Positions 10,000 to 22,900 of a stretch of 64,000 nucleotides of DNA are shown here, piece by piece. The notes beneath the pieces are model-generated. The model was not told the origin of the DNA, made no database searches, and worked only from the letters and a program-made list of their open reading frames with translations. How positions within the stretch are numbered: the first letter of the stretch is position 1; every line of letters begins with the position of its first letter. The stretch is from Cryptomeria japonica. Lineage: Eukaryota; Streptophyta; Pinopsida; Cupressales; Cupressaceae. The stretch lies in the NCBI RefSeq assembly GCF_030272615.1, contig NC_081405.1, positions 160,166,317 to 160,230,316 of the forward strand, in the 5' to 3' direction. A program made the translations under genes and the position numbers.

Positions 10000-11515
10000 A
10001 CCTGGTGCATTATGTGGTTTTATAGCATTTTTTTTCATTTTAAAGTGAGTGAATAATAACAGCAAGTTCTTGCAAAATTAACTTTATCAATGTCATTCAA
10101 GACTATTTGAATATAAATTGCTACAAACTCCAGATTACACAGTTCGAATAAAGTCTTATTACTGTCTTTCAACTATACAGCTCCAAATTAAAATATTCAT
10201 TGTCCTAACGTGAAAAGACAAGGAGAACCTGATAACAGCACTGTTGAAGTTGTAGTCCAGTTGCTGGCTGTGACATACACATGACATATAACTCCCAGCA
10301 ATACCAATCTGCTCCCATGTCCCAGTCCAAAGACCCAGTCCTCTTAATTGCTAGGTTCCCAATGCCAGTTTTGAGACTGCAAACTAACCACACCCGAGCT
10401 GGAAAGTAAACACAGCCACAAGTCGCCCAAAACTCTCTACATACCATGGACACACACAGGTACTGAAGGTTCGCACAGGCCGAGTAAATGAGACTTGTTG
10501 ATAGTAAACAGCAGGTACGAATCACTTCAAAATCTGTAACCACTGAATTTGCTGGCTGGGCACTTAGAATGCAAACCACACCCCAATATTGTTCACTGCT
10601 TCCACTGCACACCGCCAGACTTTAACTGTGTGGGGTACTGGGTTTCTCATACAAAGGAAATGTTGTAACTAAGCCTACGGCTATATTGCTGCCTATTCCT
10701 TCTGCTACGCCCAGCTAATCAATTTGCTGCTGGGTTCGAACAGCTTCCACCAATGGCTCTGAATGCTGGAAAGAAGGTGTTCATTCATAAATAATAACTA
10801 TAGAACTCACCTTGCTGTGCATACCACTGTACATTACTTCCAATGTGCCAATCCAATCATCCATTAAAGGTCATATCTCCCAGATTTGATCTTTCAAAAA
10901 CGTGGGAAATGTTGCCAATCAAGGTGTACATCCCCAAAAGCCAAGAGATTTTCCAGATTTCTCCAGAAACACAATTTTCAATAACACGGTTTCCAAGATG
11001 CCACAATCTGCATTTAATGCTTTCATTTATAACTCTAATTGGGCTCATTTCACAAGACACCGTGAATGTGGGATAAATGAATGATATAATAAAAAATTAT
11101 TATCCCCTTATGTCTCCACAAAGAAAGGGTACTTTTAATTTTTCCCCTTTAACATTAGACTCAGCATTAATTAACCACTTAAGTTAAATATTTAAATTTA
11201 ACTTAGGAACTTTTGATTTATTGCCCAATTAATTAACAACCCATTAAATTTGCAATCCAGGTGAAAAATTTAATGCACCAAAATACTGGCAACCCAAAAT
11301 GGCATCAAAAATTACCAATCACTGAGTCGTAGTTGACTTACTATAAATAGTAAGTGACTAAAAACCCTGTCAAAACACCTCTGATTGACCTGAAACTGAA
11401 ATTGCCTGGGCCAAATCCTACACCAATCCCTGTAAAGTCCTGGTTAGCCCTCGAGACCATGGCAAAACGAGCTAACGACAAATCGCCTCATGACTGCTAA
11501 ATAGGGGATATTACA
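10000..11515 (-). repeat. 3' LTR of the minus-strand chromodomain gypsy element (left edge approximate)
   Basis: On the minus strand the LTR begins TGTAATATCCCC at 11515, immediately after the end of the pol ORF and a G-rich tract (GAGGGGGCCGAAC). It contains the palindrome ACTTACTATAAATAGTAAGT (11336-11355), as do the related LTRs at 2934-4655 and 14825-17040. The left edge is not defined; no target duplication could be matched. Long minus frames at 10205-10612 are LTR sequence. Confidence 0.5.
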
Positions 11516-14500
11516 GTTCGGCCCCCTCGAAATTGCTTGTCCTCGAGTCTCAACTCTGGATGCTGGAAAACATGCTCACCCTTCCAAGTAGCATCCTCTA
11601 ACAGTAAGTTCTTCCATTTCATCAAATACTCCCTGATGACCCGTCTGCGTAAAGTGTGCTCCCTAGTATCAAGAATGGCCTCAAGAACCAAAATAAGTTT
11701 CCCTTCATCATCCAAAGGAGGTAACTATTAGAAATTAGGGTCTTAGGATACTAATCATTATAAACAAGATCATAAAGTAAATGAAATGAGAAACATACAT
11801 GCATAAATGTACACATTACACAAGATATACATGGGGAAAACCCTTTCGGGTAAAAAACCCCATAAAGCATCATTTTATTAAACACTTACAAATATATCTA
11901 TCATAAAATAGACTTGAACCTGGGGATACTCCTCCAATACTTCCACATGGCCAATAATACCTCTTGTGCATAGTGATACAACTCACTATAAAGCTCCAAA
12001 ATCACGCAACTCTCAAATGAGAGAGAACCTCCTTAAATATAGGAGAAAGGGTGGCTTCACTAGTCACACCTTTTCAATAACCCCCACTCATAAATAATTA
12101 ATAATCTAATAATTATTAGATTATAATTATTTCAAATGGGATATGCTTATAAAGCATATAATATATAAGGTTTTATAACCTTATATTAGAACATTATATA
12201 TAAATGTTATAAGGATGTGATCCCTAATAAAATTATGTTCTAACAGTAACTCTACTGAAGGTACCACGTTATGACCTAACACCTTTTTGAGGCGAGATAC
12301 ATGAAACACATTATGCACCTTACTGTCTACAAGCAACTCAAGCTCATAAGCCACCTCGCCAACCCTCCTAATAACTCTAAAAGGCCCATAATAGCGTGGC
12401 TTCAACTTCTTTGCACCACTCCTTTTGAGAGTGGACTATCGGTAAGGCTGCAACATAAGTTAAACCATGTCACCGACCTCAAAAAATCTCTCAACTCTAT
12501 GTTGGTCTGCATACTACTTTTGCTGATTCCGAGCTTTTTGCATACTCTTTCAAGGACCTCATTATATCCTGACTCTCCTGTAAGAGATCCTTAGCCTTAG
12601 GTACCCGGCTATCACCAAACAACAAATCTGAAAAGCTCAAAGCCTCGTAGCCATAGAGAACCATAAAAGGTGACATATGGATAGACATATGATAAGTGGT
12701 GTTATAACAATACTCTCCTAAATGCAACCACTTCACCCATGCCTTTTGTTGCCCTGCAATATAATTACGGAGGTATCTTTCCACCAATTTGTTTACAATC
12801 TCAGACTGCCCATCTGCTAGTACTCGATGTAAGCTTTGTCCCACACAACCTGAAGAGCTCCTGCCAAAAATTGCTCATGAACTTGCTGTCCCTGTCACTA
12901 ACAATGCTCTGAGGCAACCCGTGCAACTTGAATACCTCTCTAAAAAATAACTCTGTTGTCTGAACCGCTATATAGGTGGATGAAATAGCAAAAAAATGTG
13001 CAAACTTAGTCAACCGATCCACCACAACATATATATGCAATCCCTGCCTTGGACCTTGGGTAGGTCCGTAATGAAATCCATCAACACACTATCCCACTTC
13101 CTCTCGAGCATGGGTAGGGACTGCAATAATCCACCTGGGAAAGAGTGCTCGTGCTTATTCTACTGACACACAAGGCACTCCCTCACGTAGTGTAATACCT
13201 CTGACTTGAGCCCTTTCCAAGTAAAGTGCTCTCTCACCTGCCTGTAAGTTTTGAAATACCTTGGATGAACTACTAACAATGAGTCATGGAAAGCTCTCAA
13301 GATCTTCTACTTCATAGCAGATCCTGGCACTAACTCATTTACCACTGTGTACCTGTCATCCTAGATAGTGCCATCAATAATCCCAGTAGTCCACTTGTCC
13401 TTCACATACTCTGCAGAGAACAACTCCCTCCAATTGTCCTCCAACACTCCCAAAGCACACAAGTGAGGTCTCTTGGATAAAGCGTCAGCAACTATGTTTT
13501 TCTTGCCTTTGACAAAAACTATGTCAAAATCATAAGCCTGCAACTTGCTAACCCACTTCTGCTACCTATCATTCATATCCTTCTGCCCAAGGAAATGTCT
13601 CAAACTATTATGATCCGTCTTGACTGTAAACTTACTGCCAACCAAGTATTGTCTAAATTTAGCCAAGGCATGCATTATCGCTATCATCTCCTTGTCATAT
13701 ATGTTGTAGCTCCTCTCAACACCCCTCAACTTCCTACTCTCAAATGCAATGGGGTGTCTATCTTGCATCAATACCGCACCAAGGCCTTCGCCCGAAGCAT
13801 CACAATGCATCTCGAAAGGTAAATTGAAATCAAGAATAGCCAAAACTGAACAAGTGCTCATCAATTCCTTAACCCTGTTGAAGCATTGTTGAGCTCTATC
13901 TGACCATTCAAAAGCATCCTTCTGAGTCAAATTTGTAAGGGGTGCAACAGTCTGAGAAAAAACCCTCACAAAACGGCAGTAGAATCCACACAAACCAAGG
14001 AATCCCTTCAACTGAGAAATATTCTTCGGTGGCGGCCAATCCATAATCGCCCTGATCTTCTCTGAATCCACACGAACACCCTCAGCATTGATGATGTGCC
14101 CCATAAACAACAACTCTGTCATCCCAAAAGCATATTTAGACATCTTTGCATAAAAGGATTCACGCTCAAGAATGCTCAACACAATGTCTAGGTGTTTCAA
14201 ATGCTCCTCCCAAGTATTACTGTAAATCAGTATGTCATGAAAGAATATCAACACAAATCTCCTCAACTGATCTCTGAATGTCCTATTCATACAGGACTGG
14301 AAGGTAGTTGGCGCATTAGTCAAGTCAAAAGGCATGACTAAGAACTTGAAGTGTCCATAATGACACCTGAAAGCTGTCTTCTCCACATCATCCTCCCTGA
14401 CCCGAATCTGATGGTAACTGGATCTCAAGTCTATCTTGGAGAAATAACAAGGACCATGTAACTCATCAATGAGTCCATCAATACGAGGTATCGGATATCT

Positions 14501-14824
14501 ATTCTAAATCGTTTTCTTGTTCAACTCCTGGTAATCAATGCACATCCTAAAAGTCTCATCCTCCTTTTTAACCAACACAACTGAAGAAGCAAATGGACTC
14601 TTACTAGGCCTGATGTGCCCCATCTCGAGAAGCTCTCTGATAGCCTTCTCGATCTCATTCTTATAGCTTTTTGGATACTTGTAGGGTGTAGCAATAACAT
14701 GTTTAGCCCCCTCCTCTAATTCTATAACATGCTCAATGCCCCTATCAGGTGGTCTACTTGGAGGTATATCACCAAACATTTTGGATTGTTTGGTCAGCAA
14801 TGACTGAACATGTGAAGGGTACTC
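11497..14824 (-). pseudogene. Ty3/gypsy chromovirus-type pol (RT, RNase H, integrase, chromodomain)
   Basis: In minus-strand order it holds RT (start cut at 14824; ASSVVLVKKEDETFRMCIDY; the FADD-type catalytic box reads FFHDILIYS, so one of the two Asp is lost), RNase H (MHCDASGEGLGAVLMQ), integrase ([27 protein letters not shown]; a damaged DGQSEIVNKLVERYL block), and a chromodomain (LVLEAILDTREHTLRRR ... YLMKWKNLLLEDATWKGE). The last codons run into the LTR. Inactivating changes include TAG at 13562-13564 and 13361-13363 at positions that are Gln in relatives, a stop near 14503, frameshifts around 12840 and 13050, and a 520-bp LTR inserted before the chromodomain (11726-12245). Gag and protease are absent: the 5' side ends at the LTR starting at 14825. 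Confidence 0.85.
11726..12245 (-). mobile_element. Solo copia-type LTR in the chromodomain element, GTAAC duplication
   Basis: The 520-bp insert is flanked by GTAAC (11721-11725 and 12246-12250). Ends are TATTAGAA / TTCTAACA, an 8-bp inverted pair in which the first TG has become TA. On the minus strand a TATA-like CCTATATTTAAGG and a U5-like run ACCCGAAAGGGTTTTCCCC give the orientation and copia-like character. Removing it restores the pol frame across PSVEL and the chromodomain. No internal region, hence a solo LTR. Confidence 0.85.
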
Positions 14825-17040
14825 TGTAATGTCCCCTTTTTCGCTCTAGTTTATTTTGGGGTTTGTTGGCCAATTCTGAGACCCGTTGGTCAGTCAGAGG
14901 CAAAATTAGGGTTTCCTATTTTCTAGGAGGATGCTTTGGTAGTTTTGGCGGCTTGCATGTTGGAATTTTATAGTTCCGATTTTGGATTCCTTCTGGGTTT
15001 TCAGAGAGCTTCGTGATGGTGTGACATGCAACTGAATCCGATGATTTTTCCGAACTTACTATTTTTAGTAAGTAGGGGCGAGGACAACTTATTTTTCTAG
15101 GTTTTCAAAGAGCCTCGTGATGGTGTGACATGCAAACGAATCTGAAGACTTTTTCTGGACTTACTATTTTTAGTAAGTGTGACGACTGCTCAAAATGTGA
15201 TTAAAATCACTTTGGAAACACTTACTATTTTGGGCAGTATGCTATTTTTAGTAAGTACTATTTTTAGCAGGATGTCAACAGGCTTGTTCAGATGGCTATT
15301 TCCGACAGGTCAATTTGAGCAATTGGTCTTCCAACATTTTTGGTGCTATTCTTGGCAAGGGTTCTTCAGCTCAGTTCAGTGACTATTTCTGGTAGGGCAA
15401 TTCTCTCAACTTGTTTCCCCCTATCCTTGGAGCTTGTTTTGGCAAGTTTAGTATTTGATGAAAAAATGGTATTTTGAATTAAATTATAACTTAAGACAAA
15501 CGTTGGACGATTTATTTAAAAAGGATTGCTTAAGTTATATTGATATCTAAGTCATTTCCTTAATTATATGAGGGCGATTTTTGGTTGAGGAAAATATTTT
15601 ATAAGTGAATTATTATTAAGGCAAGATGGACACCTTAGGAGGAAAAATAAGACAATTTTTTGATATAATTCACTTTATTCTTTATACGCCATAATACACT
15701 TTATCAATGTATTTTTTATAAAGTGTATTTACCACCAAGTAATGGGCGATTTTCGAGAAATGAAATGAAATGCAAATTAAGGAAATTGGAATGTGGTTGT
15801 TTAATCCCATATTGGAGGGAAAAGAAGTTCGACCTGAGGAGGAAGTTATAAATATGTGCCTTAGCCTTCATTTGGAACTATCCAAGAAATTTTTATAATG
15901 AAATGTTGTCGAAATGCAAAGTGAAAGCTTCGGGGAACGCTTACCTCCTAGCCAGAGCTTGATTTCTTGCTTGCAATACAGCAACTAGTCGAGCCAAAGA
16001 CTGCTCTTCATTCAGCGAAGTGGATTGAAGATAATGTTGCAGATTTATGTATTAGTTTTCTGATTCTGGAGTGCTGTGTGTGGATTTTCAGTTTGCTGGT
16101 TTTGGTGTGGTTGTAGCATGTTATAACTCTCAATTCGAGTGTCAGATCATTCTGGGTACTTGCTCATTCATTTCCTATGCCTTGGGAGATTCATACTGTA
16201 AGTTTTTGTTGAATATCTTGATGTATTGGATTTTATATAGCAAGTCGAACCTTTCAGCTGTCGGCGTCTTTGCTGGGAGGTGTTTGAGGTTGTGTGTTAT
16301 GCTGATTCTGATTTGTTGGTGCCATTTTCTCTGTGCAGTCTTAGTCGCTTTAAGCCTAGGGCCTTTGGAGTGTGTTTAGAGATAATTGGAGTGTGGGGAG
16401 TGATTTAGAAATGTTTGTGAGGATTTTAATGTTGCTGGTCTGTATTTCCAGCCTGCTGTTCATTCATATCAGCTTTAGTTTTGGGGGGTTGAAGCTGGTT
16501 TTCAAGTGTGTGAGTCTATTGGTGTGGTGCGAAGAGTCTTGGTAATAAGTTGCAGCAGTTTTTGGCATTTGAATATCCATGATGAATCATATTGTAATGT
16601 TGGTTAGTAGTACTAACAACAATTTATTTGAACTCTCTTAGTCCCACTGCATAAGTGGAAGAGGTTGGCCTTGCCGCCTAGTTTAAACAATGATTCTAGT
16701 TATTTTGTAATCCATGTTTGCATTGTAAAGCTGATTAGTAGTACTAACAGCTATATACTTGGATTGTTGCTCTTTGTCCCACTGCATAAGTGGAAGAGGC
16801 TGGCTCGCCGCCTTCTTATCTATTGTAACATTGTCTTCCCGCTAAATAAGCGGTTGAGTTGATTGCTATTCATTTCTAGTCCTCCCGCTGCATAAGCAAT
16901 CAAGTGATTGTTGTTCTTTCAGTCTTGTAATCTTCTAATTGGCTGGTTGCACCGCCATACTGTTATAGAAGTTCTTAAACCCGCTCAATAAGTGGAAGGG
17001 GTTGGCTTGCCGCCCAGTATTGTATTTGAGATTTCATTTC
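14825..17040 (+). repeat. Plus-oriented LTR of the ACTTACT family (right edge approximate)
   Basis: It begins TGTAATGTCCCC where the minus chromodomain pol breaks off. It contains perfect palindromes ACTTACTATTTTTAGTAAGT (15054-15073, 15159-15178), a third imperfect copy (15220-15256), and near the right end five hairpins of the type CCCACTGCATAAGTGG (16643-16658, 16778-16793, 16838-16853, about 16884, 16980-16995), most followed by GAGGTTGGCTTGCCGCC. The frames at 15179, 16071 and 16665 are LTR shadows. The right edge is put where gag-like coding sequence begins. No target duplication was matched, so whether this is a solo LTR or a 5' LTR is open. Confidence 0.55.
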
Positions 17041-17243
17041 CAGCAGTTATTTGAGCTAACGATCCCCTTGACACCGTATTATTGGTCGGAGATAGCTCAC
17101 CTAAGAACTCGCAGATAGTGCAAGGAGACCATTCACCCATTCGCGAGTTGGTGCGGGAGTTGATACAAAGCCCCCCTCATGATGAGCCACTGCAGAGTCA
17201 TCACTAGGATACCCAGGAGAATGGTGCCCCCGCATCTTCGAGA

Positions 17244-18019
17244 GTGGAGGGTGGCAGGGATTTGGAGCAGTTTATTGCGGACATGGTTGCCGGAGCTTGG
17301 AGGATTGTAGCCTCGGCACGGTCGGAGGGAGATGCCCGAACAGACAAACAGTTGGAGCAGCTACTTGGGTTTATGAGGGACAAGTGCACGGCACACTTTG
17401 CCGAGTGTTTTGAGTCAAGGGGGTGGCCTACTACAGAGACCTTGCAGATGTTGGAAGATTGGGGTCTCCGAGAGCAGATTAGCAAGACCAGTACACAGTC
17501 ACTGTTGCGGAGGATAGAGCAGGTCTTCCGTGAGACATACTATGAGCTGAGGAGGACACAGTATATTGCTCAGGGTACTGAGACCCAGCGGCAGGAGGCC
17601 GTGTCGACGATGGAGGAGTTGGCTGCTTGACTCCAGCAGATGGAGGAGTCACACAAGGAGCAGTTGGCTCAAGAGAAGGCCTCGTGGGTCACAGAAAGAA
17701 CTACCTTGGAAGCAGAGTTGGTCGAGGAGAGGTCGGCAAAGGATGCTTTAGGGGCACGGTTGGAGGAAGGCTGGGAGGACAAGGCTATGTTGGAGAACCG
17801 TCTCGCTAGTATCGTGGAGATGGTAGAGAAAAAGGATAAGGAAGTCTTGGAAGCCACCATGATGGTGAAGACAGCTATGGGGCGACGAATGGTTGCAGGG
17901 AGGGACCTGAAGTTGAGGACTGAGCATGTCTACGAGTTATGGGCATGCCTGGCAACCACACCACGAGCATCAACACCATCCTCACCAAGGACGCTTCCTC
18001 AGCCCCATTTTCAGTCATA
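17244..18019 (+). pseudogene. Gag-like coiled-coil ORF of a short LTR element
   Basis: One frame from ATG 17244 to about 18019 is interrupted once by TGA (17628-17630), most simply a CGA Arg codon changed by C-to-T. The N-terminal third is helical and acidic (DLEQFIADMVAGAWRIVASA); the second half (MEESHKEQLAQEKASWVTER ... AMLENRLASIVEMVEKKDKE) is a long coiled coil. GC content is clearly higher than its surroundings. No zinc knuckle, protease or RT follows: a purine run and LTR start 70 bp after the stop, so this appears to be a gag-only non-autonomous element. Assignment as gag is by position, not by motif. An upstream extension (17041-17243) with PLTPYYWSEIAHLRTRR is in another frame. Confidence 0.55.
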
Positions 18020-18078
18020 ATTTATTTTTCTGTTGATCATCCCATTTTGTTTTCAATCGTCAAGAGACAACCTTTTTT

Positions 18079-18400
18079 GGGGGGGATGATGTGGCGGCAT
18101 ATTGTATGTACAGGAATAATAAGTGAATAAGTAATTAGGAAGTACTTTGTTTAGTGATGTAACCGGGGGTAGGTAGTTACGAGTGCGACAGTTGTCCCTC
18201 GCACCCCCTCAGTACCTTTATATACCATGTGATGTAACTTGCCATTATTACGATTATGAAGGGAATGGTATCTTTTCTGTCGGCTGGCAACTGATATACA
18301 TTGTGTGACTTAATATTGCTTATTTAAAATCTATGGCATTACTGTTCTTTGTTATGTATTATGTCTGCATGCATTAAATTGTTCGCCCAGAGGGCAAACA
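18079..18400 (+). repeat. Polypurine tract and 314-bp LTR of the gag-only element
   Basis: A GGGGGGGA tract (18079-18086) precedes TGATGTGGCGGC, the LTR start (18087). The LTR contains TTTATATACC (18221-18230) as a TATA box and ends GAGGGCAAACA at 18400. No 5' partner is present in the window; that side joins the 14825-17040 LTR. The TG...CA ends and polypurine tract support a 3' LTR. Confidence 0.6.
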
Positions 18401-18436
18401 ATTTTATTTTTCTTATTTTCTATATTTCTAAGTACT

Positions 18437-18897
18437 CTAAGACATATCATTGGTCATTTTGCAATCTTTTATCGATTTCTCTTCACTAAGAGTTGTAGCC
18501 TCAAGAAAATTACAAGTCGACAAAAATACATCATAATCCTCCATTTGCCAATGTAATGGGCCACAAAGCGAATTTGTTTCATCCTCTAAATATGATTGTA
18601 ACTCCAAAATTCCTTTGTCATTTGGTTCCATTAGAGCCTAATTTTCAATCCATTCTTCTCCAAAATCCAAATTTGACAAATCAAAGGAAGTTGCTTCCTC
18701 ACTTACAACTTGGTTCTTTACATCAATTACATACTTCGGACCCTTGTTTTCAATGGAGATTGTATTCTTTTTCCAATTGTGATCAACTTTGGCTACTACT
18801 ACCCAACCTTGACCCAACAATGCATCATATGCTTTTTCCCTTAATGAAATGACCACAAAATTCAGCAAAAATGATTGGGTGCCAATAATTACCTTTT
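18437..18897 (-). pseudogene. Gypsy gag-pol fragment, downstream of protease (left half)
   Basis: The minus-strand coding remnant reads QKVIIGTQSFLLNFVV, KAYDALLGQGWVVVAKVDHN and GPLHWQMEDYDVFLSTCN, sequence that in plant Ty3/gypsy polyproteins follows the protease active site. Its upstream half lies at 26213-26760. The two halves join in frame across the GTCCC duplication once ORFX copy 2 is removed. One stop lies between the two blocks (18637 area). RT is not found to the left. Confidence 0.75.
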
Positions 18898-18902
18898 GTC
18901 CC

Positions 18903-19953
18903 TGTTGACGTGTATTTTGTACACGATCATACACAGAATAAAATACCCAAAGGCATCTTATCCTCTCTTGAATAAAGTCGCTAACTGCTGAAGATTCGCA
19001 AAAAGGATCAGTTAGGATGACTCCAATGTTCTTTTGGTAGGGTCTCTACGTGTGGATAAGCACCAGTGGTCGTTGTGATTTGCTGTGTCCTCAAGGGGCC
19101 TTACGTTGCCGAAGATTTTGCTAAACTAAAGAAGCTGTCCAAAAAATAACAAAAGGATAGGGTTTTGCAAGAGATCTAATCTAGCCTAACCCTAAGAATG
19201 ACTCAATGTGGACAAGACTTGGCAAGATTCTACCAACTTCAATTTTGCTATAAAATAACAACTCAATTGAAATTGATGCGATCTTCTAAGGTAACAAATG
19301 ATTTTTCAATACATCAAAGATCAAAGACACTACCACGAAGGTACATATCTAAGATACAACAATGATTGAAGGTTAAGTGATTCAAGTATTCTCCAGTTGA
19401 CCACGCAAGGCGTTCCTACAATCAGCAAGAAGCTAGTGGTTTGGAAAGCGAATCCTACCAAAGATCAAGTCCAACACTTTGTCCTTCGAATTAACACACT
19501 ACTTTGATTGAGAATGATTCAAGAAAATTGAACAACCATGAAGATAACCAAGAAAATTGCAACAAAACACCATAACCTCAATATTTCATTGATTTCAAAG
19601 GCATCATGTACAACAATTGTTTGAATTCTTTCTTCAAAGCTCAATCTTGCTACAAAAGTAAATTGCTTCTAAACTCTAATCTCTCTAATACATCAATAAT
19701 CTAATCTTCTTCTTACATCTAATTATTATGAAAATGAAATGAAATGAGGGTATAAATAGCATCCTCAATTACAATGAATGGTCCAGATCAAAAGCTGATC
19801 AACGGTCAAGATCATGACACCTAAACCCTAATTAGGGTTTGTTACAAAAGTTCCCCTTTTATTGCACAACATTAAATGCATAGCCAATTATTAAATTTGG
19901 CACGAAAATCTAGGAGACATAAACCAATGACAACTAAGGTGCCATGTCATCTA
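18903..19953 (-). promoter_or_regulatory. Conserved 3' tail of ORFX copy 2 with second promoter
   Basis: Read on the minus strand, the tail starts TGTTATAG at the ORFX stop after a purine-rich GATGAGAGG. It has AAACCCTAATTAGGGTTT (19823-19840) and a TATA box (TATTTATA, 19751-19759), then about 850 bp with no ORF. It ends in a short hairpin (CGTGTA-CAAAA-TACACG) followed by TCAACA. The arrangement matches copy 1 (8006-9007). Confidence 0.6.
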
Positions 19954-22900
19954 TAACAACCTCTCATCTAGAATCTTATTCCCTTTCCAATTCTCTTTTT
20001 TAGCATATGCAATGAATCTTGACACAATTCCTTCGATCTCAGCAATTGGAATCTCGAGAAGATTCTTCATTCTTTCTTCCAAGTGGATGACCTGATCAAA
20101 TGCATCTAGAAGAGCTGCGTCCCATGTAAGTTCAAGTTCCTTAGTCTTTTCGATCAGGAGCATGGTAGCAAACATCTGGTCCTGTTGCTCATCTGTGATA
20201 TTGGCGTCCTTGCAAAAGATGACCTTGATTCTATTCTCCAATTCCTGCAAATCCACATCTGTTTCAACTTCGATCCTCCTGCCAAGAATGGTACGTAGTA
20301 CCTCAAATACTCTGTCCTGGATCGGGTTGATCACCTCCTCAACATGGCTACATCTAGTACTGATGTCCTCGAAGAGAACTTCTTTCATCTGGAGTAAGGT
20401 TGACCACTGAAGCAAACTATGAGGTCTTCCATCCATGATCTTTTCCTGCGCTAAGACCTTCCTCGATGTTTGTCTGATTACTTTCAAGACAGGAATGATA
20501 ACCTCTTTGGTATGAGCAAAAGCAGCTACTGTTATCATCAAGTTGTGTATAATCTCAAGAACCTAGATAGCCCTATGAATAGTCTTCATCATCCTTGTTA
20601 CAAATTCTACGGCAACTGTATGAGATTTGTCCATCCAAGTACTCATACGCTGAACCATACTCTTGAATCTCTCTGCCTCACCAATTGATTGAAGGGGAAG
20701 TGCCTGTATGGGTGATCTTGCTGGATCCTGACGTCCTAAAGGTTGATTGAGATGGCTGAAATATGTTCTCCATGCACCAACCTCTCTCTCAAGCTTCCTA
20801 TTCTTCTCCATTTCTTCCCTAAGTTTGTCTTTCAAGGCCTCAAATGAATCGGTGGCATCATCAAGTGTCTGCTCGGCTGTGGATGGACCTAGCTCAAATG
20901 TCTCTATATCATATTCCTCTGCTAAGATCTCACCTTCATACTTGTCCACTGCCGGTGTAGCTATCTGCAACCTTCTGGATCCAATTTCATCTCTAATCAT
21001 CTTGGACATCTTGGTAGCCTTCCTCTTTTCTGTCATTTCCTGGGAATGTCCGACAAGGCTCTCCAAGTCAATTACATTGTCTTCGTCCTCAATCACGATC
21101 ACCTTAGTTAATCTTTCCTTCAACCAATCTGGGATGGCAGATCTTGTCTCTTTACCTGTATTTCCTTGGGCAATTCTTCCTCTCTGGGAGGAGATGTTAC
21201 TTCATTATCTTCCCCATCTTCATGCAACTCATTGTCTTGAAGAGATCCACTTGTTGCCTGTCCTTCTTTATCATTCTATACCATTGACTCCATAGAATCT
21301 TCCACTTCAAGTGTCCTCTTCTCAGGTCAAGAAGATGTGCCGGATGAACGATCTCGGTTGGCCCCTTGCTTCTTCTTGGAAGATTCTCTCTTTTCAGGTC
21401 TCTCTTTCCTCTTCGAGCCCCTTGGATGGAGATCGCCTTCACTTGCACTTCGAAGGTTGCCTTCATTTGTATTTCTGGGATTAGGATTACCTTCGCTTAT
21501 ACTAGCTCCACCTTCGGCTGGTTTCTCTTCCAAAGTGAAAGTCATAGCTATGCCTTGCTCTCTCAACTTCTGATGCTGCACATCAACCCATCTGCGAGTA
21601 CAAGACAAGACTGGAGCCATCAAAGCATCTAGATCCACGACCTCGGGCTCATTCCAATCTAACCTTACTGATTTGCTTTCTCGGTCATAGGATGACTGGA
21701 GATGTCTGCCACTGTCCTGAGCTTGGTCGGCCACTCTGTAAATCTTGCATTTCCTGATGAAATCCAAAGGCAATCTAGAATGCATCTTTCTTTTCACTTC
21801 AAGATCGTCTAAGAGATTCATCATAAAATCTTCTATCTGAAATTCATGCTTAAACTTCTTGCCGACTGTCTCCTCTATATATCCATGTGGATCAAAGCTT
21901 TCTCTCAAGGCAAAGGATGAAAAAGAATACAAAGCTAACTCCTTCTCTGCGTCATCCATGGCTAAAGCATTAGGACATACCTCAACTGAATTTCCTAAGA
22001 TAATAGGTACAGGAACTCCATTTCCATGTCTGTGTCTGAATGCCTTCGCATAAGCTGCCAACTGTCTTGTTACCTCAAGTAACACTATTCTGTCTGTCGG
22101 ATGTCTCGGCAACATGTATGGAGGTGAAGGACATCCATGAACTCTGATATAAGTAAACTTCGGAAATTGGATAAACCAAGCACCGTACCTCTTTACTAGT
22201 TCCTGTGCATCCTGTGATAATCTGTTGTGAACCCCACCTTGCAACGTCCTCGTGATGTTCATCGTGAAGGTATCATTAACTAACTTGTAGTTGCTTCCTG
22301 GCGGATGATGCAAGTGGACATAGGAATCACAAACTCTGACCTCGCCGGGTCCTCTTCCAATCACTCCTCTGTGAGGTAGTCCTGCATACTCAAAGCTCCT
22401 AATCAAAGCATATATGACGTATGAACTCATGTGGAAGGACTTGGTAGCTTTTAGTCTCCTCAACTGTACGTCCAAGCAATGGCTAATCATCCTAGCCCAA
22501 TGAATTGTTCCTTTTCCCTGAACTATCACCTGGATAAAGTAGAACATCCACCTTTCAAAGTAGAAGGCTTGAGGGGCTCCTGTAACTCAGTTGAGCATTG
22601 TAATCAAATCTCTGTACTCCTCCTGGAAATCAATCCTATGTGGTGTGTTCGGGATCTTGCTGAGGCGAGGACGACTCTTGAGTAACCAGTTCTTGTTGAT
22701 GATGCTTAGGCAAGCATCTGGATCATCTTCGTACATGGACCTGGGTCCTTCGATGCTCTTGTATATCATATCCCTGTGCTCTGGAAGATGGAAAGCCTCA
22801 CTTATAGCTTCCTCTGAAAGATATGCTAAAGTGTTTCCTTCCTTGGACACAATCGTTCTGGACTGAGGATCATAATGACGAGCACACTCGATCATCAACT

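Noticed and set aside
10205-10612. 135-residue minus-strand ORF
   Set aside because: Sits in the 3' LTR of the chromodomain element; Cys/Trp-rich composition typical of non-coding translation; no motif.
14825-18438. Single element with a GTACTC duplication (14819-14824 and about 18433-18438)
   Set aside because: The right side does not end in CA before the repeat, and the sequences beyond the two sides belong to different gypsy elements, so the match is probably chance.
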